The notes under the pieces: model-generated
What the model was told of the DNA's origin: nothing
Database searches by the model: none
The model's input: the letters and a program-made list of their open reading frames with translations, nothing else
DNA from: Crocinitomicaceae bacterium
GTDB taxonomy: Bacteria; Bacteroidota; Bacteroidia; Flavobacteriales_D; Crocinitomicaceae
Direction of reading: 5' to 3'
Length of the DNA: 64,000 nucleotides
Assembly: GCA_014762645.1 (NCBI GenBank)
Contig: JABURP010000108.1
Span: 23,267 to 87,266 of the forward strand
Position numbers and translations under genes: made by a program
In this document: positions 25,766 to 33,558 of the stretch, piece after piece
How positions within the stretch are numbered: position 1 is the first letter of the stretch
How the letters are laid out: every line of letters begins with the position of its first letter

Positions 25766-26419
25766 ATGATAAGGACACAGCACATATTATTTTTGTTTTT
25801 TGTATTCAATGCGTTGATCAGCAGTGCAGACTCGCCTCTGACCGATACGCCTTTTTGGTTAGCGTATGAAGACGATAAAAATGTGAGTTATGCGAGAGAG
25901 AACGGGCTGGATAAGAAAGTACTTAAGCTTTTAACCGGTAAAAAATTGACCTGTGACGTCAAGCTGGCCATTATCAATTCTTTTGGATGGGAATCTGGCT
26001 ACACGCAAACTTTTGAAGATTATTTACTTGAAAAAAGAAAGGGCCTGGACAGGGAAGTATTCAAATACCTTAAAAGTGATAGCCAGGAAATGCCTGAAGA
26101 AACAGAACAAACTGAATTATTGACCACAGACGATTTGGTGTGTTGGTCGTATTTAAGGGCAATGGACAACTATCAAAGTCCTCAACACTCTATGAAAGGC
26201 GCATTTTTAGCTTACTGGAGAGACACTACCAACATGAGCGCAGGAGTGGTATGGTGCCTTGTAGTTTCTCAAATGGCTCTGATGGCAGATTGGTGTAAGA
26301 TTTACGAAAGTGCGCAAACCTTTATCGTTGAACCGGAATATCAATCAAATGTGTTCAAAGACGAAGCTGTGACCATCATAATGGAATACATGAATTTGTA
26401 CAAGCAGGATTGTGAGTAA
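25766..26419 (+). CDS. Hypothetical exported protein; a remnant of a paralogue lies 1.5 kb away
   Basis: This 217-residue protein has a signal peptide (TQHILFLFFVFNALISSADS). The mature part is mostly helical with several Cys (LTCDVKLAIINSFGWESGY, DDLVCWSYLRAMDNYQSP, SAGVVWCLVVSQMALMADW) and a distinctive end (EYMNLYKQDCE). Its last 33 bases recur exactly at 27894-27926, where a truncated second copy sits in a scar. No family is recognised. The conserved Cys suggest periplasmic disulphides. Confidence 0.75.
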   Translation: MIRTQHILFLFFVFNALISSADSPLTDTPFWLAYEDDKNVSYARENGLDKKVLKLLTGKKLTCDVKLAIINSFGWESGYTQTFEDYLLEKRKGLDREVFKYLKSDSQEMPEETEQTELLTTDDLVCWSYLRAMDNYQSPQHSMKGAFLAYWRDTTNMSAGVVWCLVVSQMALMADWCKIYESAQTFIVEPEYQSNVFKDEAVTIIMEYMNLYKQDCE

Positions 26420-26470
26420 ATCAATGATATTCCATTAGTTATAAGCGAAACACCTATTTTAATAGAAAAA

Positions 26471-27739
26471 CTATTCCTTCACCACCTGAGCTCTGTATCT
26501 TCCTTTATTGGTTTCAACTACCATCAAATAAGTTCCTACTGGCCATTCTGAGATATCCAGGTTTATGGTATGTCCAGTTAGCTGCTGTGAAAGAACTTCA
26601 CGTCCATCTAAAGAATATACCCGAACAGCATGTAATTCATGTTCGTCGGCATCTAAACAAAGGACGTTTTGAGCCGGGTTAGGGTAAATTCCTACGTTAA
26701 TCCCTTTTTCTTCCTCAACAGAAAGGTCATACGGCCAAAAATAGACTTCTTGTTGATTAACCCCACCGGCATTCGTGGTTTTGTAAATACCGTCACCGCT
26801 TACTGCAAAACCCAGGGTATCATTCACAAAATAAATTTCGCGGAAAGCCTTAGACATACCCGTTCCCAAATCATCAATTTCTGTTTTGAACCAGGTATCT
26901 CCGCCATCTGTGGTACGCAAAGTTCCCCAAAATCCGCCTACCATAAAACCGGTTGTGTCGTTGACAAAAACAATATCTTCCAGGGTTCCTCCCATTTCAT
27001 ACGCTACCCAACTTTGGCCAAAATCTTCTGTATAGGAGTATAAACCTGCTGAGCCTGAACCCATTTTATTTCCTATGATAATGATCTTTCCATTTAGGTT
27101 TAAAGAATTTCTAAAGGAATAGGTGCCATAATTTAAGGGATCATAAACGCTGCTCCATTTTAATGAATCTACATTTAGTACCTGCCAAGCACCAGCACAC
27201 GACGTTATTTGACCATTATAGGAGTTAAAGTGCCGAACTCCCCATAAATTTACATCTTGCACCCAGGATAATCCACCATCAGTGGTCAAAAGCCCTCCGG
27301 CTCCTCCATCAGCCCAACCCACATAACCAGTATCGTTGTTCAGAAACAATATATCGACATCTGCAATCGTATTTGTATAAACTTCACCGGTATCAATTTG
27401 AAACCAATTTTCACCGCCGTCAAGAGTTTTAAACAATTTCCAGGTACATGCCATATACCCAACCGAGTCAGACGGAAATGTAATACTGTACGGATTACCC
27501 GGTACCCCTGTTGTGATATCAGCAATTCTCGTTGTATCCCAGGAGTTACCTCCGTCAAGTGTTCTGATAACAGTAGATAATCCGTCAAACTTCCCAACTA
27601 CAAATCCGGTATCTTTGTTAATGAAATGCAGGTTCTTGAAACTATTGGACATATAATCCACCGGTGGTGATATTATTTCCCACTGCCCCAAGCCCGTGAA
27701 GGGGAGAAAAAAAACTAATATGGCCAATACTTTATTCAC
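26471..27739 (-). CDS. Secreted beta-propeller (Ycf48/BNR-like) protein with T9SS sorting domain
   Basis: This 422-residue protein starts with GTG and has a signal peptide (NKVLAILVFFLPFTGLGQ). Repeated blades carry T-x-DGG motifs: VIRTLDGGNSWDT, LFKTLDGGENWFQ, LLTTDGGLSWV, LRTTDGGDTWF and TTNAGG near the end, as in Ycf48/BNR-like propellers. The C-terminal T9SS domain contains GIYPNPAQNVLCLD and ends AQVVKE. Such proteins bind partners rather than catalyse. The stop codon of a truncated T9SS remnant lies one base upstream of its GTG. Confidence 0.9.
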   Translation of the reverse strand: MNKVLAILVFFLPFTGLGQWEIISPPVDYMSNSFKNLHFINKDTGFVVGKFDGLSTVIRTLDGGNSWDTTRIADITTGVPGNPYSITFPSDSVGYMACTWKLFKTLDGGENWFQIDTGEVYTNTIADVDILFLNNDTGYVGWADGGAGGLLTTDGGLSWVQDVNLWGVRHFNSYNGQITSCAGAWQVLNVDSLKWSSVYDPLNYGTYSFRNSLNLNGKIIIIGNKMGSGSAGLYSYTEDFGQSWVAYEMGGTLEDIVFVNDTTGFMVGGFWGTLRTTDGGDTWFKTEIDDLGTGMSKAFREIYFVNDTLGFAVSGDGIYKTTNAGGVNQQEVYFWPYDLSVEEEKGINVGIYPNPAQNVLCLDADEHELHAVRVYSLDGREVLSQQLTGHTINLDISEWPVGTYLMVVETNKGRYRAQVVKE

Positions 27740-27740
27740 G

Positions 27741-27863
27741 CTATGTCCTCACCAATTTTGAAACAAATACCTGATCACCTGCATACAACTTAATAATGTA
27801 TGTTCCTGATGCCAAGGTACTGATATTAACGAAATTACTGGTTATTTGGTTGAGAATATTAGC
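27741..27863 (-). pseudogene. Truncated T9SS C-terminal domain remnant
   Basis: Forty open codons on the minus strand end at a TAG one base before the start of the propeller gene. They read like a complete T9SS sorting-domain end (NISTLASGTYIIKLYAGDQV, then SKLVRT). There is no start codon, and an in-frame TAG closes it upstream. It is a decayed gene end, probably of a neighbour in the former operon. It lies in the 373-base stretch between genes (27740-28112). Confidence 0.75.
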
Positions 27864-27866
27864 CTA

Positions 27867-27926
27867 ATAGAAATTCTCGGCATCATGTTGCAGTACATGA
27901 ATTTGTACAAGCAGGATTGTGAGTAA
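27867..27926 (+). pseudogene. Truncated C-terminus of a paralogue of the 25766 gene
   Basis: Nineteen codons plus a TAA stop read EILGIMLQYMNLYKQDCE in the frame of the paralogue, whose end is EAVTIIMEYMNLYKQDCE. The last 33 bases (27894-27926) are identical to 26387-26419. Its missing front meets the missing front of the T9SS remnant at about 27864. The remaining 186 bases to 28113 hold nothing I recognise beyond a possible promoter. Confidence 0.75.
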
Positions 27927-28112
27927 CTTGATTGGGTAACGCCTGCTATTGTAGTTTATCAACCTTGTTAGATATCTATCTTATCATAAAAATATATAGA
28001 AAGGACGGTTTTGCGTATTTTGCACCTGCTCCTAAAATTCCTTAAATTCACCCTTTACCTGGTTGAAAATTAAACCAATGGGGGTAATACATGTCCTATT
28101 ATCACGTATATT

Positions 28113-29315
28113 ATGAAAATCTTCTTCTTACTACTTTTACTTAGTCCAACTTTGAGCATCTCGCAGAACTTACTGTTTAGCTCGGGATTTGAAGACACTG
28201 TTCAATTGTATCCTCCGGTTGCAAGCGGTGGACAATGGTACCAATATTTCTCTGGAACAGATCTCTCCACTGGTTATCAATGGCCGAATGATTTACCCAC
28301 ACAGACTCCGCTAGATGCTTACTGGACCTTTAAAGTTCCCGACACCGTCTTGTTATCTGACTATGCAAAAGTTGAACTGGACAGCAACGTTACACATAGT
28401 GGTGCTAAATCATTATACATGGAGGTTAGTGACTACAATAACGGTAATTTTGGTAATTCAATGGCAGGTTGGGTTAGGTGCGAATACCGCCTAAATCTAG
28501 ATACCAATCTGCGCCAGGCATATATCAGTTATTGGATGAAGGTGCAGCCTAACTTTTATACTATTATGCCCTTCGGTACAAATCGTTGGAGAATAATGAT
28601 GGAATGGTTTGAAACTGGACAATCTGGCTCCGATTATAGGTGGGGTTTATCACCTAGAGTGAGTTCATTGGCATCTGACAGCAGCTCAGCTTATTGGCTT
28701 TTTTTTCAGAATTATCAGGTTGGTTCAGGTGCAGCTGCCAGTTTCATTGATGATACATCATATTACCATCAAGATGTAGTTTCAACAAATGATTGGTTCA
28801 AAGTAGAAGTTTATTGGAATCAGGCGCCGGATAGTACCGGAAGGATTCTTGCGGCAATTAACGGACAAACTATTTTTGATGAATATGGTAGAAATATGAA
28901 CGATACAACGCCGTCTGTACTCAGTAATTGGCAAATATTCAAGCTCTATGTTGATGAACCTTCTATGGATGATGGTACCGTATTTCAATGGATAGATGAT
29001 GTCGAAATATGGGACAGTATTCCGAATGGCGCATTTCTATCAACAAATTCGAATACGAATGCTGGCAAAGTAGAAGAGCTGAACGTCTTTCCAAACCCGT
29101 CACATGGTAAGTACAGGATAAAATCATCCTGGACGATTGATCCTTCAAATGACAAACTCCGGATAATGAGCATAGATGGACAGGATGTTAAAGCTAAAAT
29201 TCGATATTTCAACAATTATCTGGAAATAGAAATACCAAATGCCCAAAAGGGATTGTATCTTTTACAAGTTGAACACGAAGGGCTGATCTATTATTCCAGA
29301 CTATTGTGTAATTGA
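28113..29315 (+). CDS. Secreted glycan-lyase-like/concanavalin-fold protein with T9SS sorting domain
   Basis: This 400-residue protein has a signal peptide (KIFFLLLLLSPTLSISQ). The N-terminal region, with LLFSSGFEDTVQLYPP, VELDSNVTHSGAKSLYMEVS and GWVRCEYRLNLDTNLRQAYI, then FQWIDDVEIWD, resembles the jelly-roll fold of polysaccharide lyases such as heparin-lyase I types. No catalytic set is confirmed. The C-terminal T9SS domain contains NVFPNPSHGKYRI and ends GLYLLQVEHEGLIYYSRLL. Probably exported and surface-bound; activity uncertain. Confidence 0.82.
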   Translation: MKIFFLLLLLSPTLSISQNLLFSSGFEDTVQLYPPVASGGQWYQYFSGTDLSTGYQWPNDLPTQTPLDAYWTFKVPDTVLLSDYAKVELDSNVTHSGAKSLYMEVSDYNNGNFGNSMAGWVRCEYRLNLDTNLRQAYISYWMKVQPNFYTIMPFGTNRWRIMMEWFETGQSGSDYRWGLSPRVSSLASDSSSAYWLFFQNYQVGSGAAASFIDDTSYYHQDVVSTNDWFKVEVYWNQAPDSTGRILAAINGQTIFDEYGRNMNDTTPSVLSNWQIFKLYVDEPSMDDGTVFQWIDDVEIWDSIPNGAFLSTNSNTNAGKVEELNVFPNPSHGKYRIKSSWTIDPSNDKLRIMSIDGQDVKAKIRYFNNYLEIEIPNAQKGLYLLQVEHEGLIYYSRLLCN

Positions 29316-29318
29316 AAT

Positions 29319-29341
29319 TTTAATTCCCGACAAGAATTAAA
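29319..29341. terminator. Weak AT-rich hairpin between convergent genes
   Basis: The arms tttaattc and gaattaaa are perfectly complementary around a seven-base loop, between the jelly-roll gene and the lipoprotein gene. The stem is AT-rich and there is no T-tract, so its strength is doubtful. Confidence 0.35.
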
Positions 29342-29375
29342 CGCACAAGCATAGAAATTTGCTTTTGAGTATACC

Positions 29376-30257
29376 CTATTTAAACGATTCCAGTTGTTCA
29401 GCACTATTCACCCATACGTCACCTGTAAAGCCTGTTCGAATTCTGGCAATACTGTCGATTACGTTATAGGTTTGTGTTTGCAAGTCTGCGCGCATAGTTA
29501 GCACCTCTTTTGAATATTGATCATTTCCACTGTTCTCCGGAATTCCGGCAAAATCCACTTCTTCATTGTTTTGTGCCAAAAATGGACTAATACAACTCAG
29601 CTCACCGGTTTCCCAATCGGCGAACATGATGTAGCCCATTACATATCCGGTTTCATATTCTGTATCACTGGTATAAGATGGCGGTAAATAATCCGTAATT
29701 GCAATTACACCAAATAATCCACTTTCAATCGCCCCTAACACCTGGTCTGCTTTTCGCAAGCATTCTTCGTTTGAAGTTTCATTGCCATCCTCATCTGTCA
29801 CCTTTTTGGGGATATTGGTCAAATCCGGATATTGGCAGTAAACATTAAACATATTGCTGTCCAGGCTATTAATATTCAACCAATTCAATTCTGTGAGTGG
29901 TGTTTCATTCTTAATTAATGCGGATGGCATTTTAAAATCGTTCTTGCCAAATTCATCTGCTGAGAAGTTATCCAACATATACGTGGTCATTAACCAGACA
30001 TTCATTTCTTCTTTACTGCCATAGTAAGGAACTGTGGCTCCTTCTTCGCACACGGTCTCTTCTACCTCTTTGTTGCCAATCTCCACAAAACTCGCCTGCA
30101 GGTAACCCAATTTTTTCTTTAATAATTCTGCGCTTAACACCCACTCGTTATCCACACTGTACAACGAATCTTCATTGGTCTGATGATCTTCAGATTCACT
30201 ACTTCCACCACATGAGAATAAAATAAACAAGGGAAGTACAAAAACTATCTTTTTCAT
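29376..30257 (-). CDS. Hypothetical lipoprotein
   Basis: This protein of about 293 residues starts at ATG 30257, giving a lipoprotein signal (KKIVFVLPLFILFSCGGSSE) with a Cys lipobox; the track start at 30296 would put 13 residues before it. A polar linker (ESEDHQTNEDSLYSVDN) precedes a globular domain containing AELLKKKLGYLQASFVEIGN, ETGYVMGYIMFADWETGEL and LRKADQVLGAIESGLFGVIA. Function not recognised. Localisation is clear. Confidence 0.78.
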   Translation of the reverse strand: MKKIVFVLPLFILFSCGGSSESEDHQTNEDSLYSVDNEWVLSAELLKKKLGYLQASFVEIGNKEVEETVCEEGATVPYYGSKEEMNVWLMTTYMLDNFSADEFGKNDFKMPSALIKNETPLTELNWLNINSLDSNMFNVYCQYPDLTNIPKKVTDEDGNETSNEECLRKADQVLGAIESGLFGVIAITDYLPPSYTSDTEYETGYVMGYIMFADWETGELSCISPFLAQNNEEVDFAGIPENSGNDQYSKEVLTMRADLQTQTYNVIDSIARIRTGFTGDVWVNSAEQLESFK

Positions 30258-30351
30258 GAATTGAGTTTTAAATTGGACAATTAACCTTGAAACCATGACT
30301 TAAGTTACTAGAGGTAATGCACCTAATATAACCAAATCAAAAATATTTTCG

Positions 30352-30930
30352 TCAATTCTTCGCTTCAAACCAAAGTTCAGTTCCCATTCGCTCTTTAATC
30401 GAATTCTTACAAGGCACCATGTCAACATGATCAAACACCACCCCAAATACTTTCATGTAGTCTTCTTTACATCCACCAAATGGCGGTCCGGCATCAAACG
30501 AACGATCAAACAACACACCGACAAGCTTTCCATCTTTTTTCAGCAATGACTTCATCTTTTGAGCGTAGTCAATTCTTCGGGATGGATACATAGAACAAAA
30601 AAAGGTCTGCTCAATAATGAGGTCATATTTTTCTTCTAACTTGAAAAAGTCCTTATTTATCGTATGTTCTTTCGGAAAACCCGGACAACGTTCCATAAAG
30701 GATTGCAACGCGTGTTCAGAAATATCTGCGACAAACACATTCGTAAATCCCTTGTTGTGAAGATATTCTGCCTCATATCCATTTCCTGCACCCGGAATCA
30801 ATATCTTGATTGATTTATCCTCAAGTGTATCAAAATATTCCTTTAACGGTTTTGATACTTTTCCAATATCCCAGCCTAATTCCTTATTAACCCAACGGTT
30901 ATCCCAATACTCTTTCTCCATTTGGCTCAC
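30352..30930 (-). CDS. SAM-dependent methyltransferase (thiopurine methyltransferase type)
   Basis: This 192-residue class I methyltransferase has an N-terminal signature (WDNRWVNKELGWDIGKVSKP) and motif I (KILIPGAGNGYEAEYLHNKGF), followed by NVFVADISEHAL, and late elements FDRSFDAGPPFGGCKEDY, matching the TPMT-like family. Members methylate thiols, halides or small thio-compounds such as thiocyanate; the substrate is not identifiable. A start at the ATG of residue 4 is also possible. It is divergent from the gene at 30972. Confidence 0.9.
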   Translation of the reverse strand: MSQMEKEYWDNRWVNKELGWDIGKVSKPLKEYFDTLEDKSIKILIPGAGNGYEAEYLHNKGFTNVFVADISEHALQSFMERCPGFPKEHTINKDFFKLEEKYDLIIEQTFFCSMYPSRRIDYAQKMKSLLKKDGKLVGVLFDRSFDAGPPFGGCKEDYMKVFGVVFDHVDMVPCKNSIKERMGTELWFEAKN

Positions 30931-30971
30931 AAATTGATAAACACTAAATTAGGAACCTATTTTAGAACACT

Positions 30972-31949
30972 ATGAAACTTTTTACTATTTCCTTCACTTT
31001 TTTTATGTCTACCCTCTCTTTTTCCGGCGGTTTTTTATGGCCAAACGTTGAATATGAGTATGCAAAGTTGTATTTATTGAACATTCCCTTTGAGGGAGCG
31101 GAAAAGCTTGATTATATGGTGTACGAAGATGGTGTGTATGCAAAATCCAAGTTGGGAAATGGTTTTGATCTCTCTCAAGATTTTCTAAATAAGCTACACG
31201 GTACTATGGCACGTGGTGTTGATGAGTTATTGCACGGATTATCGAAGTGTTTTATTCCAAGGCACGGAATCATTTACTTTGACAAAGAAGGTAATCCTGT
31301 GGCATCATTAACGGCTTGTTTTGAGTGTGAAAAAATTGAGCTTTGGAGTTCTAAAGAAATACTGCAGCACACTGTGGATCCCAATAATTTTGACCTGGAT
31401 AAGGCTGATCGGCAGATTAAAACTATCCTGACAGCAATGGATGAACAGGGTGTACCACACTTTGACCGGCCTGAAAGCTATGAAGCCTACGTTGATTCCA
31501 GTAAACGCTACAAAAACGCTGGAGTAATGAACATAGATATGAGTAAGAACGATACTCTGTTCAACAAACATTTCAACAAAGGTCAAATTTGGTTGTGGGT
31601 GAATTCCAAATTTCGGGGTAAAAATGAATTTACCGAATCACTTGAAGTGAAGATTACAGGTGGAGGTGATAAGATCATGTACAATCAATTGTCAGATGGG
31701 AAGGGAAGCCGTTTTATTTACTTTTCTGACGACAATCCGTACATGCATGAAGGAACTGTAGTTAGCAATAAAGTAATCTTGCCGAATGGTGTTCGTGTAG
31801 GCATGTCCCTGGATGACATTATTGGAACATTTCCTGTTTATGATGGCATTGCCTGGCCCGAAGTGATTAACGTGAAATATGGCAAATATGAAATCGCGTA
31901 TCATTTTGAAAAACAAACGCTCATTCGAATCGAGTTAAGGGCTAAGTAA
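30972..31949 (+). CDS. Hypothetical exported protein
   Basis: This 325-residue protein has a signal peptide (KLFTISFTFFMSTLSFSGG). The mature part includes a short cysteine pair (LTACFECEKIELW), SLEVKITGGGDKIMYNQLSD, then GVRVGMSLDDIIGTFPVYD, the last being like periplasmic/outer-membrane recognition motifs seen in Bacteroidota proteins. A TTG (30934-30936) and TATTTTAG (30958-30965) pair 21 bases apart may be its promoter. No named family is recognised. Confidence 0.75.
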   Translation: MKLFTISFTFFMSTLSFSGGFLWPNVEYEYAKLYLLNIPFEGAEKLDYMVYEDGVYAKSKLGNGFDLSQDFLNKLHGTMARGVDELLHGLSKCFIPRHGIIYFDKEGNPVASLTACFECEKIELWSSKEILQHTVDPNNFDLDKADRQIKTILTAMDEQGVPHFDRPESYEAYVDSSKRYKNAGVMNIDMSKNDTLFNKHFNKGQIWLWVNSKFRGKNEFTESLEVKITGGGDKIMYNQLSDGKGSRFIYFSDDNPYMHEGTVVSNKVILPNGVRVGMSLDDIIGTFPVYDGIAWPEVINVKYGKYEIAYHFEKQTLIRIELRAK

Positions 31950-31952
31950 TCC

Positions 31953-32054
31953 CTAAAGGACAAAAATAGCGGCAATAATAAAAATGATGATAATGACCAG
32001 ATATTGCCAAAAGTCCACAAAATATTTGCTGTATTTCTTTAAGCCGTTATTCAT
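31953..32054 (-). CDS. 33-residue membrane protein coupled to the rlmD-like gene
   Basis: A short ORF missed by the 60-residue cut-off encodes a basic N-terminus (MNNGLKKYSKYF) and a single hydrophobic helix (WQYLVIIIIFIIAAIFVL). Its ATG overlaps the TAA of the upstream methyltransferase gene by one base (TAATG), the coupling arrangement seen at several other junctions here. The sequence has codon-like structure and a clean transmembrane helix, so I consider it a real small protein. Function unknown; no family recognised. Confidence 0.7.
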   Translation of the reverse strand: MNNGLKKYSKYFVDFWQYLVIIIIFIIAAIFVL

Positions 32055-33481
32055 TACTTTTTGATGAAAAGTGCTACAGCTTCTATGTGAGCGGTATGTG
32101 GAAACTGATCAACCAATGAAATCTTTTGAAGTTGATACCCTGCCTGTGAAAGTTCTTTCGCGTCCCTGGCCTGGGTAGCAGGATTACAGGATATATATAC
32201 AATCTGTTTAGCACCAAGTGCAATTACTTTACGCAAGGTTTTTGGTGCAATTCCCGCTCTTGGAGGATCAAGCATCACTGTATGGATATTGCCGCTGTAT
32301 TGTGGATATTCATTTAGGAATTTACCTACATCTGCTGCAAAAAACTCAAGATTATTTATCTTATTTCTTGCTGCGTTCCTTTTTGCATCTTCTATAGCTT
32401 CCGGTACAATGTCTACTCCTATTACCTTTACATCTGGTATTTGGGAAGCCATGATCTGTCCAATAGTGCCGGTTCCGCAAAACAGGTCCATCAGGACCTC
32501 TCCTTTTAGTTCAAAATTTTCCAGGGCATAGGCAATGGCTTTTGCATATAACTTTTCTGCACTTTTCGGATTGGTCTGAAAAAAGCTCTCCATACTAATC
32601 TCAAAGTGTAAACCCAGCAGTTTTTCCAAAATAACAGGATCTCCGATCAGTAATTCATTGTTCCCCTTCTCTATTTTCGCCCGGTCAGATACATCATCAT
32701 TGATTGTGTGCTGCAAACCGGCTAATCGCTTTCCCAACAAATCCTGCATAAATGCTGCAAATGCATCCCTGCCAAACCTCTTCAAGCCCTGTGAGGATGT
32801 AACAAGATTGATCAACAAAGCATCCTGATCAAAGGATTTTCGAACGACCAGGTGCCTGAAAAACCCCAGCTTTTGAGGAGGATGCCAGGCAGGTAATCCG
32901 ATAGTTTGAAGATAGGCTCTTATTTCCTTCAACTTCGTCTCTAATTCCTGATCAAATAAGCCACTTTCTTTATCCAGATTTTCCACTTTCCACCAGGTTC
33001 CCCTGGTCTTAAATCCCAGTGCAAATGCGTCATCTTCTTCTTCTCCGGTTTCAAGATCCTGCCGAATAGATGAAAAAGAATACTCCATTTTATTCCGGTA
33101 ATTAAAATCCACCGGAGATGGAATATATTCATCAAACAGCTCATAAATATCCTGGATGTCTCCAATCCGTTTGTATTGCTCCAGCGTAGATGTCTGCTTC
33201 AACTCCCGTTGCCTATCAATCGGTAATTTAATATAAGGTGCTCCTGAAATTTCCTGATACCCCAAATCAACAGCATCCGGAGCGTCTTTTAATACGTTTA
33301 ATAGCTTGCACTCTGCATGTCTCTTTCGCTTCTTGGCTATTTTGGCCTGCACAGTCTGCCCGGGATAGGTGTTGTGAACAAAAACCACATACTGACCCTG
33401 TTCCGTATCAATCTTAGCAATTCCCTTTCCGCCAAACGCGTAATCAGTAATCTCAATTTCTATGATATCTCCTCTTTTCAA
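32054..33481 (-). CDS. rlmD: 23S rRNA (uracil-5)-methyltransferase, RumA/RlmD family
   Basis: This 475-residue RNA methyltransferase of the TrmA/RumA class probably makes m5U in 23S rRNA. An N-terminal TRAM domain (about 1-60, containing YVVFVHNTYPGQTVQAKI) is followed by the methyltransferase domain with DLFCGTGTIGQ, LDPPRAG and SCNPATQARD (nucleophile Cys). Unlike the usual RumA, the CxxFGxCGGC iron-sulphur segment after TRAM is not present (YQEISGAPYIKLPID in its place), so the cluster is probably missing. The stop overlaps the small membrane ORF. Exact target site not proven. Confidence 0.88.
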   Translation of the reverse strand: MKRGDIIEIEITDYAFGGKGIAKIDTEQGQYVVFVHNTYPGQTVQAKIAKKRKRHAECKLLNVLKDAPDAVDLGYQEISGAPYIKLPIDRQRELKQTSTLEQYKRIGDIQDIYELFDEYIPSPVDFNYRNKMEYSFSSIRQDLETGEEEDDAFALGFKTRGTWWKVENLDKESGLFDQELETKLKEIRAYLQTIGLPAWHPPQKLGFFRHLVVRKSFDQDALLINLVTSSQGLKRFGRDAFAAFMQDLLGKRLAGLQHTINDDVSDRAKIEKGNNELLIGDPVILEKLLGLHFEISMESFFQTNPKSAEKLYAKAIAYALENFELKGEVLMDLFCGTGTIGQIMASQIPDVKVIGVDIVPEAIEDAKRNAARNKINNLEFFAADVGKFLNEYPQYSGNIHTVMLDPPRAGIAPKTLRKVIALGAKQIVYISCNPATQARDAKELSQAGYQLQKISLVDQFPHTAHIEAVALFIKK

Positions 33482-33498
33482 AGCAAAATTTAGGGCGC

Positions 33499-33506
33499 CA
33501 AAGTTA
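33499..33506 (-). promoter_or_regulatory. Putative -7 box TAACTTTG before the rlmD-like gene
   Basis: This is an exact TAnnTTTG match on the minus strand, 17 bases upstream of the start at 33481. No TTG at standard spacing. Confidence 0.4.
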
Positions 33507-33521
33507 GCGATAAAAAATGCA

Positions 33522-33551
33522 TTGATCCTGATTTATAAATTGCTAGATTTG
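33522..33551 (+). promoter_or_regulatory. Complete Bacteroidota-type promoter of the CocE-like gene
   Basis: TTG at 33522-33524 and TAGATTTG at 33544-33551 are separated by 19 bases, an ideal -33/-7 pair. The -7 box ends seven bases before the ATG at 33559, so the transcript should be nearly or fully leaderless. Confidence 0.65.
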
Positions 33552-33558
33552 CCTCTTC

